A stretch of 64,000 nucleotides of DNA from Auanema rhodensis (Eukaryota; Nematoda; Chromadorea; Rhabditida; Rhabditidae): the NCBI GenBank assembly GCA_964057225.1, contig OZ059897.1:14260001-14324000 (forward strand), read 5' to 3'. Positions 38,084-50,984 of this stretch are shown here, piece by piece (the first letter of the stretch is position 1; each line of letters starts with the position of its first letter). The translations under genes were made by a program, and so were the position numbers. Under the pieces are notes generated by a model, which was not told where the DNA came from, ran no database searches, and saw only the letters and a list, made by a program, of their open reading frames with translations.

Positions 38084-41077
38084 ATGGGCTACAGGTTTTT
38101 AGCCCTCCTGATACTATTGCCTATAGCATCATGTACGCTGGAATGGTTCGATGAAAACCTTATTTTTTCATTCATTAACAAATCTCAAACTCTTGATGTT
38201 AGTGATGCCTGTCGTGTCAGCTTGAGTCGAGTAAGTTACTTGAATTCTTTTTCAGTTTGGCCGAATCTTCAAATTTTGAAATCTTATAGGTAGAATCATA
38301 TCTGAAAGATCAAGCTACTCTTGAAGCTCAACGAGTCTTCTTCTCTGAATCATTTGGAAAAGGACCATCTAACTTGTTCTTGTCAAGAGATCAAGATCGA
38401 TGGATTTACAAAGGATATGAATGCCTGCTAGCAGCTGGAGAAACAATTTATTCAAAATCTGAGCATCCTATGCATTACTGTTATACGTATGATGATGATG
38501 ATGAGCATGAGCTAAAAAGAAAGAACAAGCAATCTGCTTTGTCTGTTTGTATTCCAACCCCTTGTGCCAGTGATAATCCAAAGGTTTGTTCTCCTCAAAT
38601 TTCAAATTTTTATGAAATGCTCTTCAGCTTCTCCGCGAATGGAGACGTTTAATCGCTCCACAAGAAGATGCTCTTCCATTACCCGAAACAACATGTACTA
38701 AGTCTAGACATGAAAAGCAATGGTATGTCAATCAAATTTTGAAAATGTTTTATGAGTTTTTTCGCAAATATATGTTAACATCATATTTTCCCACTTTTCA
38801 AGAGTCACACATGTATATAATAAATTTATTTCGTTTCAGGTTTGAAATGTTTGTACCTGTTGCTGATTTGGCCTTCAACCTTTTACTTATGATGCTTGTT
38901 ATTATGGCTACAATCTTCCACCACATGAGAGGAGAACAAGTAAAGTACTGAAAATACGGAAGAAAATTCCATAAAATTACAAAAACTTATTTTTAGATCG
39001 TTCTCAGCTCAAGTTATGATGGCATTCTCATTAAAGAGAAATTTGAAAAAGCTTACAAGTCTGCCAAAAGATCCACAATCCTGTATCACTTGCCTCTGTG
39101 GTATTCGTGTATTATCTATGATTTGGACATTGGCAGGACATTCTTTTATCTTCGTTCAAGTTAGTTGAATTAAGCTTCTTATGCTCCATACAATGTAATG
39201 AACTTTGAATACAACATAACTTCATTTCAGGCTTATCTCGAGAATGTTCAAGACTACAAAGATGATCTTGTAGATAATTTTGAAAATCAATGGATTACCA
39301 ACTTTACACTTTCCGTTGATACTTTCTTGGTTCTCGGAGGAACTGTACTCTCATACAGTTGGTTCCGTAAATGGCTAAAGAATACCACAGGTGTGTATTG
39401 TAATTTTTTTTCTTTCAAATAGTAGTCTTTCAAATATTTTTCTATTAAACATTTTCATAAAAACATAAACTTTTTCAGAACCTGAGCCATCATGGACATC
39501 ATGGGGATATTGGCTTCGTTTTTACCGCCATCGTATTGTAAGATTATGGCCAGCTTACTTGTACACCATTATGTGTGTAACTCTTCGTATTTCAGTAAGT
39601 TTCAATGTACTTTCATATATTTTTTAAGTTATATATTATAAAATATGTAATAATATATCTTATTCAGTTTAAAATTCACTTTTTCTTTAAATTATTTTTC
39701 TATTTAGGTTACACATTTCCATCCAATGTGGCCACCAACTGATCCAGGAGTTCAATGCCCAAAGCATTGGTACGAGAACGTTTTGTTTATCAACTCTTTG
39801 TTCAACAATCGTTGTATGCCATGGACTTGGTACATTGGAACTGAGTTCATCTTCTATGTTGTCTCACCTATTTTCCTTCTTGTTCTTCGTCAAAGACCAA
39901 ATCTTGGATGGGTATGTAATTCATTATACCATATGAACTATCAAATTTTGAAAATTCTTTATGATATTCAAATATTCTTAATTTTTGTTTTAACTAATGA
40001 TTTTATAATTTTAGTACTATCATTCATTCAAAGTTTTTAATTTTTTTACTTTTCAGCTTGTATGTGTTGGAACTATTGCTGCCTCTGCTGGTTTGAATAC
40101 TTTGAAAATCGTTGAACGTAACTTCCCTCCCACTCAATTCTTGTGGAAACAACCAGAAATCTTCAACCCTAACTTCATTCAAGTGAATTTTGTTTTAACA
40201 TTAAAAAAAATTGTTTTTTTCAATTTATAGCATCATATTGAACTTTACATCAAGCCACAATATCGTATAGGACCTTACATTGTTGGAATTCTTTTGGGTT
40301 ACTATCTGGCCCGCTATCAAAGACAACCAGTTAAGCTTCCAAGAACCAATAAATTTAAAAGTGAATCTTTTTCTTTAAAGAAAGGTTTTAAGTATATAAT
40401 TTATTTAGTTGTTGGATGGTTAGTTGGATTATCCTGCTTCTTCTGGGGAATGTACGGTTTGTATCCAGCTCTTCAAGGATGGAACTGGCCAATTTACCAT
40501 TTGATTTATGGATCAATTCATAGGTAGAAATCATAAAAATTTATAATTACGCTATTTAAACAATAATTATTTCAGAGATGTTTATGCTATTGGTCTCAGT
40601 TGGATAATCTATGCATGCCATACCGATTTGGGAGGCTGGGTGAACCGAATTCTTAGTGCTAAGCCTCTTCTTCCTCTTTCAAATCTATGCTATTCTGTAA
40701 GATTTTACATTCATTTGCCTTCTTATTTCATCGAAAATAGCATTTACAAAATTGCATTATAGGCTTATCTTTTCCACATGATTCCTGTAGTCTTGACCTA
40801 TCTCTTAGCACCATTCCCATTCTGGTACAGCACTAAATGGGCTATTTTGGTAAGTTCTTGTCATCGTCAAGTCTAAGCTCATTATTCATTTCAGGCTCAT
40901 TGTGTCGCTCAATTAGCAATTTCATATCTTTTTGCTATTATCTGTACAATGACAGTCGAATATCCCGCTTTGAATATTGAACGAATTCTATTGGCACCTC
41001 GACCAAAAACGACGCTTAAGCCGGTCGTAACTGCTGAAGCCGACGAGCAGCTGAAGCCTCAATCAGCTAACTTGTAA
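38084..41077 (+). CDS. NRF-6-type membrane acyltransferase (acyltransferase-3 family)
   Basis: Thirteen exons: 38084-38230, 38290-38583, 38628-38722, 38840-38944, 38997-39159, 39231-39390, 39479-39594, 39708-39911, 40057-40182, 40231-40523, 40576-40696, 40763-40849, 40895-41077; 697 residues. A signal peptide of about 17 residues leads a luminal Cys-containing NRF domain (Cys at the CRVSLSR, YECLL, HYCYTY and IPTPCAS positions), then about eleven membrane segments of the acyltransferase-3 fold. The conserved motif LAGHSF (His about 262) and the RHRIVRLWPAY loop are present. The family includes C. elegans NRF-6 and NDG-4, which affect lipid or yolk transport and fluoxetine response; the acyl acceptor is unknown. 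An acceptor AG four bases before the ATG suggests trans-splicing. The ortholog within this large nematode family cannot be fixed. Confidence 0.93.
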
Positions 41078-42220
41078 TAGACATTTATCGGCTTTAACAA
41101 ACACACATACTCATAGAATTTTAAGTCCCAAATAAGGCCAATTCTCATATCTTTAATACTAAATGTTCTTTCGAAAATCTTTTTTTTTTCTTCCAAAAAA
41201 AAAACTATTCACTTTTTTTTACTCATCTCACATAGTTCTCTCGTTATGAACAGACATTCGGGTATTCTGTTAAGGGCTATCCTTCCGTTTCTGACATTGT
41301 CTTCCTAAATGTTTTTGTATAGAACTTTTGTTTAAGTTGTAGCATAATGTTAAGGCATAATTACTATTTTATGAAAATATTATTGCTAATATGCTACTTC
41401 TTTTCGTCTACTGTGATCACCAGAATAATTTCCCGCAACTAGCTTCTCAATAACTATCCAAAATCAACTTTCTTTCATGAAAATTGTTGTTGAAATATAT
41501 TTAGTACATAACAACTGTCCTCATATTGTTTTCGTAATAGCTCCTGAAGCTAAGACGATTTGTTCGTATTCCAGCTTTACCCCACCAGACAACATGCCCA
41601 CATAGGTTGAGCATAATATAAAACTGAAACTACAGTTTCAGGCTCCACCTTTCTCCCATTTTTTTTCATGTCTTTTAGATAATATCACTTATTTTAGGAA
41701 ATATCGATTTTTTCTGTAAATTCAATCAATTTTTTATTTTGAAAAATGATGTTAATAGTTTATTTTAATAATATTTTCTAAATTAAATTTTTTTTTGAAA
41801 TTCATTGAAGCAAAATAGAAAAGACAAGATTAACATATTTAAACGATTATTAAGCTAATGCTAAAATAAAAATAAATTTATGAAACAGATTTAAACATCT
41901 CTAACCATATTTGTTCCATTTACTATAATCTATAATTTGTTTTAAATGTTATTTTCATAACATATAGTAAAACAGGACCAATAAAAACAAAAAATCTCTG
42001 CTTAACCTAGAAAATACTCAATAAGGCATTAAATATTTCGAGGAAAAAGAATGAGAGAATAATTCTTTTTCAATCATTTAAAAATTCAATGGCAGTTTGT
42101 TTGGGAACAATATCATAAAACAATTATTTTAGATATTATATTTATTTTAATATTAAAATATAAAAAAAAAAGAAATAAATTTTATTATCAATCATTAATA
42201 AATATTTTCATAATATAACT
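41078..42220. other. Intergenic region between convergent genes
   Basis: This 1.1 kb lies between the convergent 3' ends of the acyltransferase (+) and thioesterase (-) genes. I see no coding exon; it should contain both 3' untranslated regions. Confidence 0.6.
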
Positions 42221-43596
42221 TTATAGACTAGAAGTTTGACTTCTAGTTCGCACCAAAGCTTCTTGAGCTGCTGTTAGTATGAGGCGTCCATCTTCAGTCC
42301 ATAATCGACCATATGCTAATCCACGTCCAGCATCTAATAATTATTAATTGATTAAAGTAAAATAAAAAATATTATTACTTGATATCGGAGATGTACATTC
42401 ATATAATAACCATTCATCAGCTCTCATTTTATAATTATGAATCCAAACATTGTGATCTAATGAACAGATCAACGAAGATGTAAAGTTATTACTTTAAAAT
42501 AATTATTTATAAAATTTTAAAATTAAAAAAACATACCGAAGATGTGGATAAACTACACAACCAGAAATAATATCAGAATTATAACAAACTAATAAACTAA
42601 AATATTTAAATATAAAATTATTTTAAAAAAAATATTATTACCGATGGAGACTTTCACAATCCGTTGTCAATTCTCCATTACTTCTGAACCATGTACAGAT
42701 AGTTCGAGATGGATTTTCAGAAAAACCATAAGAATCAGGAGGATGACATGGCTTCATCTATAAAAAATAAAAAAAAAATAAAATTTATATATTCATATAT
42801 GAAATAACCTCAAATAAATCTGTTGAATAATCTCTTTCAGTAGCAACATATTTTAAATTGTTAGCCACAACAGGTGTAACATTAAGTTCTCCTTGAACAA
42901 AAAAAATTATTTTTTTTATCAGTTATATTATTTACCATCTAAAATTTGTTTATGTAACTTCTTTACTACTTCAGGAGTTGAGGTTAAATCTTTCCAATGT
43001 GGAACATTAGGCATTTTATCTTGATGAATTACGCTGTCACGTTCTACCTATTATAGTATTGAATCAGAATATTCAAGAAAAAAAACCAGATCGGTACGAA
43101 CTATATGAAATGAAACTTGAAGAGTAAAGCAAAGATTATTTTTTTGATAGGCTTCCACTTCACGTAGTGCAAATGATCTTCCATCTCGTTTACAAGCTAC
43201 ATGATATTCAATTGGAAAAGCAGTATTAACTAAAATATTATTTATAATTTGAATAATATTATAATATTATATACCTGCTGTTATAAAATATGAATGAATA
43301 CTATGAGGTTTTAAAACATTAATATCCACTGTTTTCTCAGCAACTGCTAAAGCCTTCAAATATAAACAAAACTTTAATTTAATCAAATAAGAATAAAAAC
43401 CTGTGAAAATATTAATCCACCATATGCTTGTACCTTAACACTATCAGATGTATTCAATTTATTAGTTCTTAATTATATAAGAATTATATTGATATATGAG
43501 TATGTTAACTGATTACCGATAAACATTCTTTTCAATTTCTTCAAATTCAAAGAACGATTTAGCTCGTTGTTCAAAACTTTGCTCTACTGATTGCAT
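42221..43596 (-). CDS. Acyl-CoA thioesterase, TesB/ACOT8 type
   Basis: Ten exons (transcript order): 43596-43517, 43467-43401, 43353-43275, 43229-43102, 43047-42936, 42891-42809, 42757-42642, 42596-42537, 42491-42379, 42333-42221; 316 residues, the length of human ACOT8. TesB-type enzymes hydrolyse acyl-CoA to free acid and CoA, and eukaryotic members are usually peroxisomal. The double-hotdog landmarks are seen: GGLIFSQALA near the N-terminus, KRDGRSFALREVEAYQ, YNSD with the catalytic-type Asp, SLDHNVWIHNYKMRADEWLLY, and GRGLAYGRLW followed by the conserved Gln in AAQE. The protein ends SSL, which is not a canonical peroxisomal PTS1 ([SAC]-[KRH]-[LM]). The frame stays open upstream of the chosen ATG to an acceptor, so a longer N-terminus is possible. 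Confidence 0.93.
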
Positions 43597-46385
43597 TGCA
43601 GATGATTGAAATTTAGGTTTACAAGTGATAGGACTATGACCTGAAATCACACATAATTCTATTTAAAAAAAAAAGAAAAAAAGAAAAGAAAACGATTTAT
43701 CAGAAATATAGAAGATTTCAAATATATTTAACCTAAGTTGAAGTCTTAAATAGGAACTTAATAGGAATTTGACGAACATTATTGAATTAAATGAAAAATT
43801 TAAAGACTAAACTACAGGATAGTCGTTAAATTCATGTTTTATATTCGTAGTATTGAAACGAAACTACAGAAAAGATGACAAATTAGAGATTTTCTTTACA
43901 TAGATATTATCATATCAATGTACAAAGTCCAAACCCTTTGTTAAAAATTGAAGAAAATACAAATATATACAAGATAATAGAAAAATAAATTTTGAACGCA
44001 GTGTTTCACACTCTCAAACATATGTTTTAAATTTTTCTTATCATGATTACTTCAATATCATATAGAGATGGAATAGGAAGAATTATTCGTACTATTTCTA
44101 AATGATTTATGAAAATAAATTCAATTGAGATGCTAAAAACTTAATTATAATAATAAAATATATGTTATGATTAGCTATTAGTATTATATATTTTCAAATT
44201 AAACTTTAAACTAACATGACAATATTTTGGTGGTCTGATTCGTTATGGTCCTGATTAATCTTGAAATCTGATGATTTATCATGAGTAGAATAATTCAATA
44301 GATAACTAAAACGTTTCTTTCATACGAAAAAAATCTGAATTAATTTTAATTATTAATACAGAAATAATACAAAAACTTTAAAATTTCTGTGTAAAACAAT
44401 AGAAATTTATGTTTTTCTAATATATTATAAATACATTTGATAAAGTATTTATAAATAAAAACATAAATATAAAGAAATTTTTAGAAATAATGAAAAGAAA
44501 AAGTTTACAGTTAAGTTGAAGATAATATGCATTAGTAAAGATGTGAACTTTGTACCTTGAACGAGGATATTATCTTACATTAGTGAAATACGCAAACAAA
44601 AGGAATATTTTTTTATTTAATTATTAAAATATTTAATAGAATTCTATGTTAAGCTTATTTATAGAAATCTATTAAGTTTTTATTTTTTTTGTCAAATAAA
44701 ATAAGATTTGGAAAATCTAAAAAAAGTGTTTTGTTATTTTTTTATTGGCAAGATGTGATATGTCTTTAACATCCACGCATCTTTATCTGATCTGATCTGA
44801 TTTTATTTATTTTTTTTTATTAAGAAATGCCACCTAAACTATACAAAATAGTGAATTTAGGCAAATATACAAATAAAAATTAATTATTTACATAAGAAAT
44901 TCATTCACTTCCCATCTTAACTGATATGTTGACGTCTTATCTGATCGTTTTTCTTAAAAGAAAAACTGCGTACAGGCATTGTTTTATTTAATTTCGAAAA
45001 ATTCTAGTAACATAGGGATTTTCTGGATGTTTTATTTTAATAAAATATTGTATTTTTATTTGAAAATTATAAATATATAATTGTATTAATAAAATATTTT
45101 TTAATAATTAAAATACATATACCATATTAAATATTATACAAATTTAATAAAAGTCGATATTTATATTAATAATTTATTTATATAATATATAAATATTTAA
45201 TTAATTAATATGTATTATACAAAAATATTTTTTTTATTTTATTTAAAAAAAATGAAAAAATCTGTAATGTTACATAAGAACAAACATCATTGTAGTTTTT
45301 TATAAGTTTCATTGAATGATGATAAAAGAATGAAATGAAGCAGAAATACTATTATCAATCATTGTTATTTGTTTTTGTTAAAAAAAATTCTTTCAAAGAT
45401 ATAAATTAAATTAAAATATTCCAATAAATATATATTTTATAATAATATCATAAAGTTTATTTTGGTTGAAAAAATTAACAAAAATACAAGTTTTATATGA
45501 GATACAGATATAAAAGTTTAAAAAGAAAACAAATAACAATGTTTGAAATTAACAATTAAAATTGAAATCTATTTAGAAATTATTCTTTCTTATTTAGCGA
45601 ATTTCTTCATGAAAACTTAAAAAAAGCTCTTTTTTTGATAAAAACCTGATGTTTCATAGATGATAATTACTGAAGAGTTTCAAGACATAACCTTCGTTCC
45701 ATATCTAGACGACGTCAGCTGTTTAATGATCCGAGGATGCTGGCCGATTTGATTCTTCATCATTACATTTTTCCAATTTAGATGAAAAGGGTGATGTATG
45801 TCGACCAATTTCTTCTTGTCCTCTAATCATTTGACAGTTCCAACAATACTTGCCCATTTTCTTTTATATTCTTCGACCATCATTGATTTTACTTATGATG
45901 GCTTTAACTAATTAAACATTAAATATTTTAAATAATCTTATATAAACATGTTTTAACTATATATAAACTTATATATATTATAATAAATATCTGAAGTATT
46001 TTTTGTTTCAATTAACGCTACTTTTACTATACTACTTCATCTTATATGATACTAATTTAGATAATTCTTATATATATTGGATATGCTATCTAATACTTAT
46101 TAAAAGAAAAACATCTTAATTAACTTATTCATCTTCTTAAATTGTTTTTCTTTTAAAATTTAACATTTGAAAAGTTTTGTTGTAGTAGATTTTAGATGAA
46201 GTTAGGGGTCGACGCGAATAAACGAGTTCTCATTTGTCTCGCTATCAAAATTGTTCCGATAGCATCAATTAATATAACCTACAATCAAAGAATAATACTA
46301 ATACAAAATTACAATTCTTTATTAATTTTTAAAATATTTTTTTTTTAAATAATAATTAATTTTTGTTTCATTTAAATTAGGTTTT
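43597..46385. other. Very AT-rich divergent intergenic region
   Basis: This 2.8 kb separates the divergent thioesterase (-) and metalloproteinase (+) genes. The only coding-like element I see is the short minus-strand frame at 45723-45857. A GATCT-type short repeat lies near 44.79 kb. Confidence 0.5.
45723..45857 (-). CDS. Possible 44-residue small protein
   Basis: A short frame starts with ATG after an in-frame stop and encodes a polar peptide with three cysteines (KYCWNCQM and EKCNDEE) and no hydrophobic segment. Its composition is less AT-driven than the surrounding sequence, which is why it stands out. There is no family match, no visible neighbouring exon and no clear promoter. It could be a small gene, a terminal exon of an unseen gene or chance. 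Confidence 0.2.
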   Translation of the reverse strand: MGKYCWNCQMIRGQEEIGRHTSPFSSKLEKCNDEESNRPASSDH

Positions 46386-49193
46386 ATGATTAAACTCATT
46401 GCACCTCTTCTGCTGATTCATCATATTTGGGCTACTGCCCCAGGTACAAATGGTGATTTATCAAATCCAAAATTTGCTGAAGAATTAAATAAGGAAGCAA
46501 AGGTATAATTTTTATTTAAACAAACATTTATTTTTTTTTATAAATATTATAGATTTATCTAACACGTTTTGGATATTTAAATCCAACATTGAAAGATGGA
46601 AAAGTCCAAGAGCCATCAAAAGAGGAAACAGAAGATGGATTGAAGTTTTTATTGTTTTGATAAACTTATTTTAATTTTTTTTTAGAAAATTCCAGAAGTC
46701 ATTCTTATTCTATTCATCTGGTCTCATTGATGTTCCAACCCAAGCTAAATTTTCAGAATATCGTTGTGCTAATAGAGATATGTATAAAGGAAATCGTTTG
46801 AAAAGTAAAAAACATATTGGAACCAAATGAGAAAATTTTCTAAAATTTTTTTGTTAGACTTACCAAAATCTGAACTTTGGAATAAGAAAACATTATCATG
46901 GAATATTACATCATTCCCAACTGCATTAACTCATGAACAGACCAGGTTTTACACTCAAAGAATACAGAGTTCAAAAAAAAAATTATTTGTAGGGAAGTCT
47001 GTGATGAAGCTTTTGATAAATGGCATAAAGCAACTGGTGTCAATTTCATTGAAGTTAATAATGCTTCAAAAGCAGATATCGTAATTAGTTTCCAAGATAT
47101 TCCTGATGTCTTTATGAATGGTATATTCAATATACTTTACTTTCTAATATCTTAATATTCAAGTTGTTGGAGCTGCTTCAAAGCCTAAAGATGGACAAAT
47201 TATTTTTGATAAACATCGTTTATGGGGATATAGACAACATATTCCAGTTATTATATTCTTATATAAATAATTATTTGATTTCTATATGTTTAGCAAGGAA
47301 TTTCACTTTTCCATTCATTGCTTCATGAAATTGGTCATTCGTTAGGTCTTCATCATTCTTTCTATAGAGGGTAAAGGATTTTTTTAAACTTTTTTTCTTT
47401 AACATAAAAGTTATCAGATCGATCATGTTTCCAATTTTCAAACCAGCTCTAGTGCCCTATGGAACTCTAGATGATGTTCCAAACATTGATCGAGTCAAGT
47501 ATCGTCGTTTATATGGTGAGTTTAATGAATTCTTTTGTAAAATATCAAAAAGTTATGCCAAAAATCAATAAGAAAATTTCTTTAAAATAATTTTTTTGTA
47601 ATTAAAAGTTTTTGTTGTAAAGCAATGCTAAAATAACCGATCAGTACTCGAGAAATTATAAAAATAAATAATAATTAATACAACTTTCATGTAAAAATGT
47701 TCCTACATATGAATGTTTTTCTTGGAAAATATCTGAAATTCTAAGAAATGAAAAGACAAATTCAAGATTTTTCAAGCTACTGATTGATGTGTTGCAAATG
47801 ATATGAAAGTGGGAGAGAGAGAGAATGAAAGCTTATCCACGTGAGGTCCACATTCTGCTGCTTGTCCTTTAATTTCTCAAAGAAAAATTGATCTGATAAC
47901 ATGCTGCTCATTGAATTTTTTCCCACATTCTCGTGTTTTTTGGAACATTTCTCTTTAATATTTCTTTCTCTATCCGAATTCTTCATCTGAAAAATTGCTC
48001 CCCGCGGCAGATTTTGCGTGGCACAATGAGACAGTCTCACATTCTCTATCAAATTTTAAACTCTAGAATGTTTCTGACATTTATATTTCTTTTAATAACT
48101 TCCGGTAAGTTTTTATTATTCAGTGTTAACATAAATTAAAATATGCTATTCATATAACATAATTATATTATTTGTATAATGATAAATTAGAAATATTTAA
48201 GGTTTAAGTCAAGATCTAGATAATAACGAGATACTGGTCACAGACGACAACGAATCTTCAAAGTGCCCCAAGCTCACTGATTCTTTCTCAGCAGGTGAAT
48301 ATGATATCTCGTGAAGTTACTGAAATTCTTTGGCCTTCTTCTGATTACTTTGATGGTTTCATGTTTTCAATTAAAATTTCAGTGTCTCCTACTGATTGGC
48401 TTCTGTTCAGAGGAGATAAAGTGTTTGATGTAAAAGAAAGAAAATTCGTTAACAATGGACGAAAGATTCAGAGTGTATTTTTACAACAAAAATGATTTTA
48501 GCGAATCATATTAATTCTATTATTTAAGGTATTTCCTAAAGGACCAGAATTTGTTAATGCTACTGTATCAAGTCATGGACTTTTCTTCCTTTTTACTGAA
48601 AGAACAATTTATGGATATGAATATGATGGAGTAGCATTTACGTAAGCAAAAAAAAAAAGATTTTCTTTCCTCTTTTTTTCTTTTTTAAAACTTTTTTTTA
48701 GAGAAGCACGTGACTTCCCACGTGAATTACATGAGCGTGTTCTGTTTTATCCCCAGGGAGCATTTCCCTTGAATAACGGCAGTGTTATTCTTCTGTCTGT
48801 AAGTTTGCAAATCTTTCACCGAACAGAAAAAGAAAATAAAGAAAACGAAAATAAGATTCATCTCAACAATATCTTCTATTTCGATCTTTTTTTCTTAAAT
48901 TAATTTGTTTTCTTCTCTAGGGAAATGTTTTTGCCACATATGATGTTATGGAAAATGCTCCATCGTTTTTGAATGATAAGAATAGGTATTTCCCAAATCT
49001 GCCAACAGATTTGAAGTCTGGAATTCCTAAAGATAGTAGCTTTGAGAACTACTGGATGTTTGATGAATCCACGGTAATTATAAACACATTATTCGAAATA
49101 TTACTTCATATCTCTTTTCAGGTTTCTGATTATGATATGGCTGAGAAGCAAGTAACACAACTTCAGTCATTACCAGAGTTTCTTAAATGCTAA
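46386..49193 (+). CDS. Matrix metalloproteinase with hemopexin domain
   Basis: Fourteen exons join in phase: 46386-46502, 46553-46644, 46686-46804, 46858-46945, 46993-47120, 47164-47246, 47294-47370, 47418-47515, 48202-48294, 48383-48474, 48529-48641, 48702-48798, 48921-49073, 49122-49193; 473 residues. A signal peptide leads a propeptide (YLTRFGYLNP) with a cysteine-switch-like YRC97ANRD in place of PRCGVPD. The zinc site HEIGHSLGLHH (H220, H224, H230; Glu221) and Met-turn SIMFP (M238) indicate an active metzincin that cuts extracellular matrix. A hinge leads to a hemopexin-like domain that begins and ends with a Cys (SKCPKL ... EFLKC). A 686-bp intron separates catalytic and hemopexin halves. 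If the donor at 47516 is ignored, translation stops at 47569-47571, giving a catalytic-only protein. The exon at 48026-48104 could start a hemopexin-only product. One gene or two cannot be decided here. Confidence 0.88.
48026..48104 (+). CDS. Alternative signal-peptide first exon for hemopexin-only product
   Basis: This exon lies inside the 686-bp intron of the metalloproteinase gene. It encodes a start codon and, from an inner Met, a good signal peptide (MFLTFIFLLITSG). It ends in phase 1 at a GTAAGT donor and joins in frame to the hinge exon at 48202, just as the upstream exon 47418-47515 does. Translation from here would give a secreted protein of hinge plus hemopexin domain with no protease. 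Confidence 0.55.
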
Positions 49194-49263
49194 TAAGAAA
49201 GAAAATACATTTCAATTATACATACAAAGTTTTAAAACATTTGCATATTGTATGATAATTAAT

Positions 49264-49269
49264 AATAAA
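49264..49269 (+). terminator. Polyadenylation signal AATAAA
   Basis: A canonical hexamer lies 71 bases after the metalloproteinase stop codon and is followed by a second AATAAA-like site within 25 bases. Confidence 0.5.
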
Positions 49270-49725
49270 AGATTTTAAAATCAATAAAATAGTAATTTAA
49301 TAAACTTTTCGAAGAAAGCTGCTTATTACTATAATAAAGTTATATGTAAATCCAAACACTTAATCATTTATGTATTCATTAAACGCATGATTACATAATT
49401 TATAAACTATTTCTTAGAAAAACGAATGAAATATTTCTTCAAATTTTCAAAAACCATTACTGGAAAATATGAAATAATTCTTTTTAATTAATTTTCAATA
49501 GGCTGATCATTGAATTAAAATAAATTTATATTACATATACATCAACATATACATATTAAACAGTAAAACAAACAATTAAATAACTTTTTTTAAACTTCTA
49601 TGATAATGCTGAACTATGCTTAACTATGCGCTTACAAACATCATATTTTTATATCATTTTGTAGTGTTTCTCTTGTTGTATTAGATACTGTTGTTAATTG
49701 TTTTGTATGTGCTTAAAATATATAA

Positions 49726-50984
49726 TTATAAATTATAATAAAAATATAAAATATTACTTCTTTGGAATATTCGAAATAGTCGCTTTATTGCTTGTCTATA
49801 AGGTTTTGTTGCTGTTAGTAGTATAACATGACTCAAAGTGCTATGCTGAGCTATAACAAGCATTAGTCCTCGAGTAATCACTTGAAACAAAGATTATATT
49901 AAGAAATGCTATAATGAATATTCTTACTTGGCATATCTAAGCTAAAAATAATTAAACCAAATATAACAATTGTTGGTAAAAGTACAGTTATGCAGACAAT
50001 ACCAGTCTAAACAATATTCAATTAATATTAATAATATTAAGGATTATATTTATAATAAAACATTAAAAACCTGTGTAAATATAGCTTGAAGAAGAATTCT
50101 ATTCACTTCTCTTGTATGTTTTGAAAATCTAATGAGACTATGATGCCAATATTGAAAACTGATTTTCCATAAGCCAGCTAATAAAGATATACATATAAAT
50201 ATTCCTATTAGAACTAAACAGAATACAACATCTATTTGTTCCATATAAAATACAGTAATTGAAGCTGATTCAAAGAATTCTGATTTACATATATTCTTTT
50301 TCTGTAATATATACATATAGTATATATTTATATAATAATAATTTATTAATTACAAACCGCTAAAGTAAGAAGTTTAGCATTATTTTGACTTGCAGGAAAA
50401 GCTAATAAACCAATACATCCCATACATAAACTTCCACCAATATAAATTATAAAATATAATTTAAATTCATACATTTGAAATTTAGATAAAAAATGATTAT
50501 CAGGTAATATACGTAATAGTATATAATAAAGCATATGAATATAAGTTGATAACATTACTTAAAATATTAATTTATTTTAAATTTTAAATTTATTTATTTT
50601 ACTGAATGTAACAGTTCCCATAAGAATAATTCCAGCTCTTGCTGATAAAAAAAATCTAAAAAAGCCCAACTGTTCGAAACCATAAACTTTAATAAGAGTG
50701 TCAAATGAAGTGAAAAGTGTATGTAATGTTTCAAATAGCTCACACCTTTAAATAAAATATTAAAAATAAATAAAAAATAAATAAATGTTATCAAACCATA
50801 TGATATGATTAACTATAATAAATCGATAAAATCTTAATAAGTTAGGTGATTTAAATAATATAATATATGCAGTAAATGTAAAACTGATTACTGATAATGT
50901 AAAAGATATTCTCATTAAAGCTCTATATGTAGTTGAATCAAGTCGATCAAGCGTTGTACAGAAGTGATCATCTATCTTAGACAT
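49726..50984 (-). CDS. Seven-transmembrane serpentine chemoreceptor (Srh/Str-like)
   Basis: Six exons (transcript order): 50984-50797, 50745-50603, 50557-50358, 50301-50071, 50006-49928, 49880-49726; 331 residues. Seven hydrophobic segments are evident. The segment after TM1 reads FKSPNLLRFYRFIIVNHIIW, close to the TM1-TM2 loop of nematode Srh/Str receptors. The third loop ends with a basic stretch before a Leu-rich TM6 entry (REVNRILLQAIFTQ), and the C-terminus has HSTLSHVILLTATKPYR, a family hallmark. These receptors sit in sensory cilia and detect chemicals; the ligand is unknown. The exact subfamily is uncertain. The gene is transcribed away from ferroportin, leaving a 1.3 kb shared upstream region. 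Confidence 0.85.
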
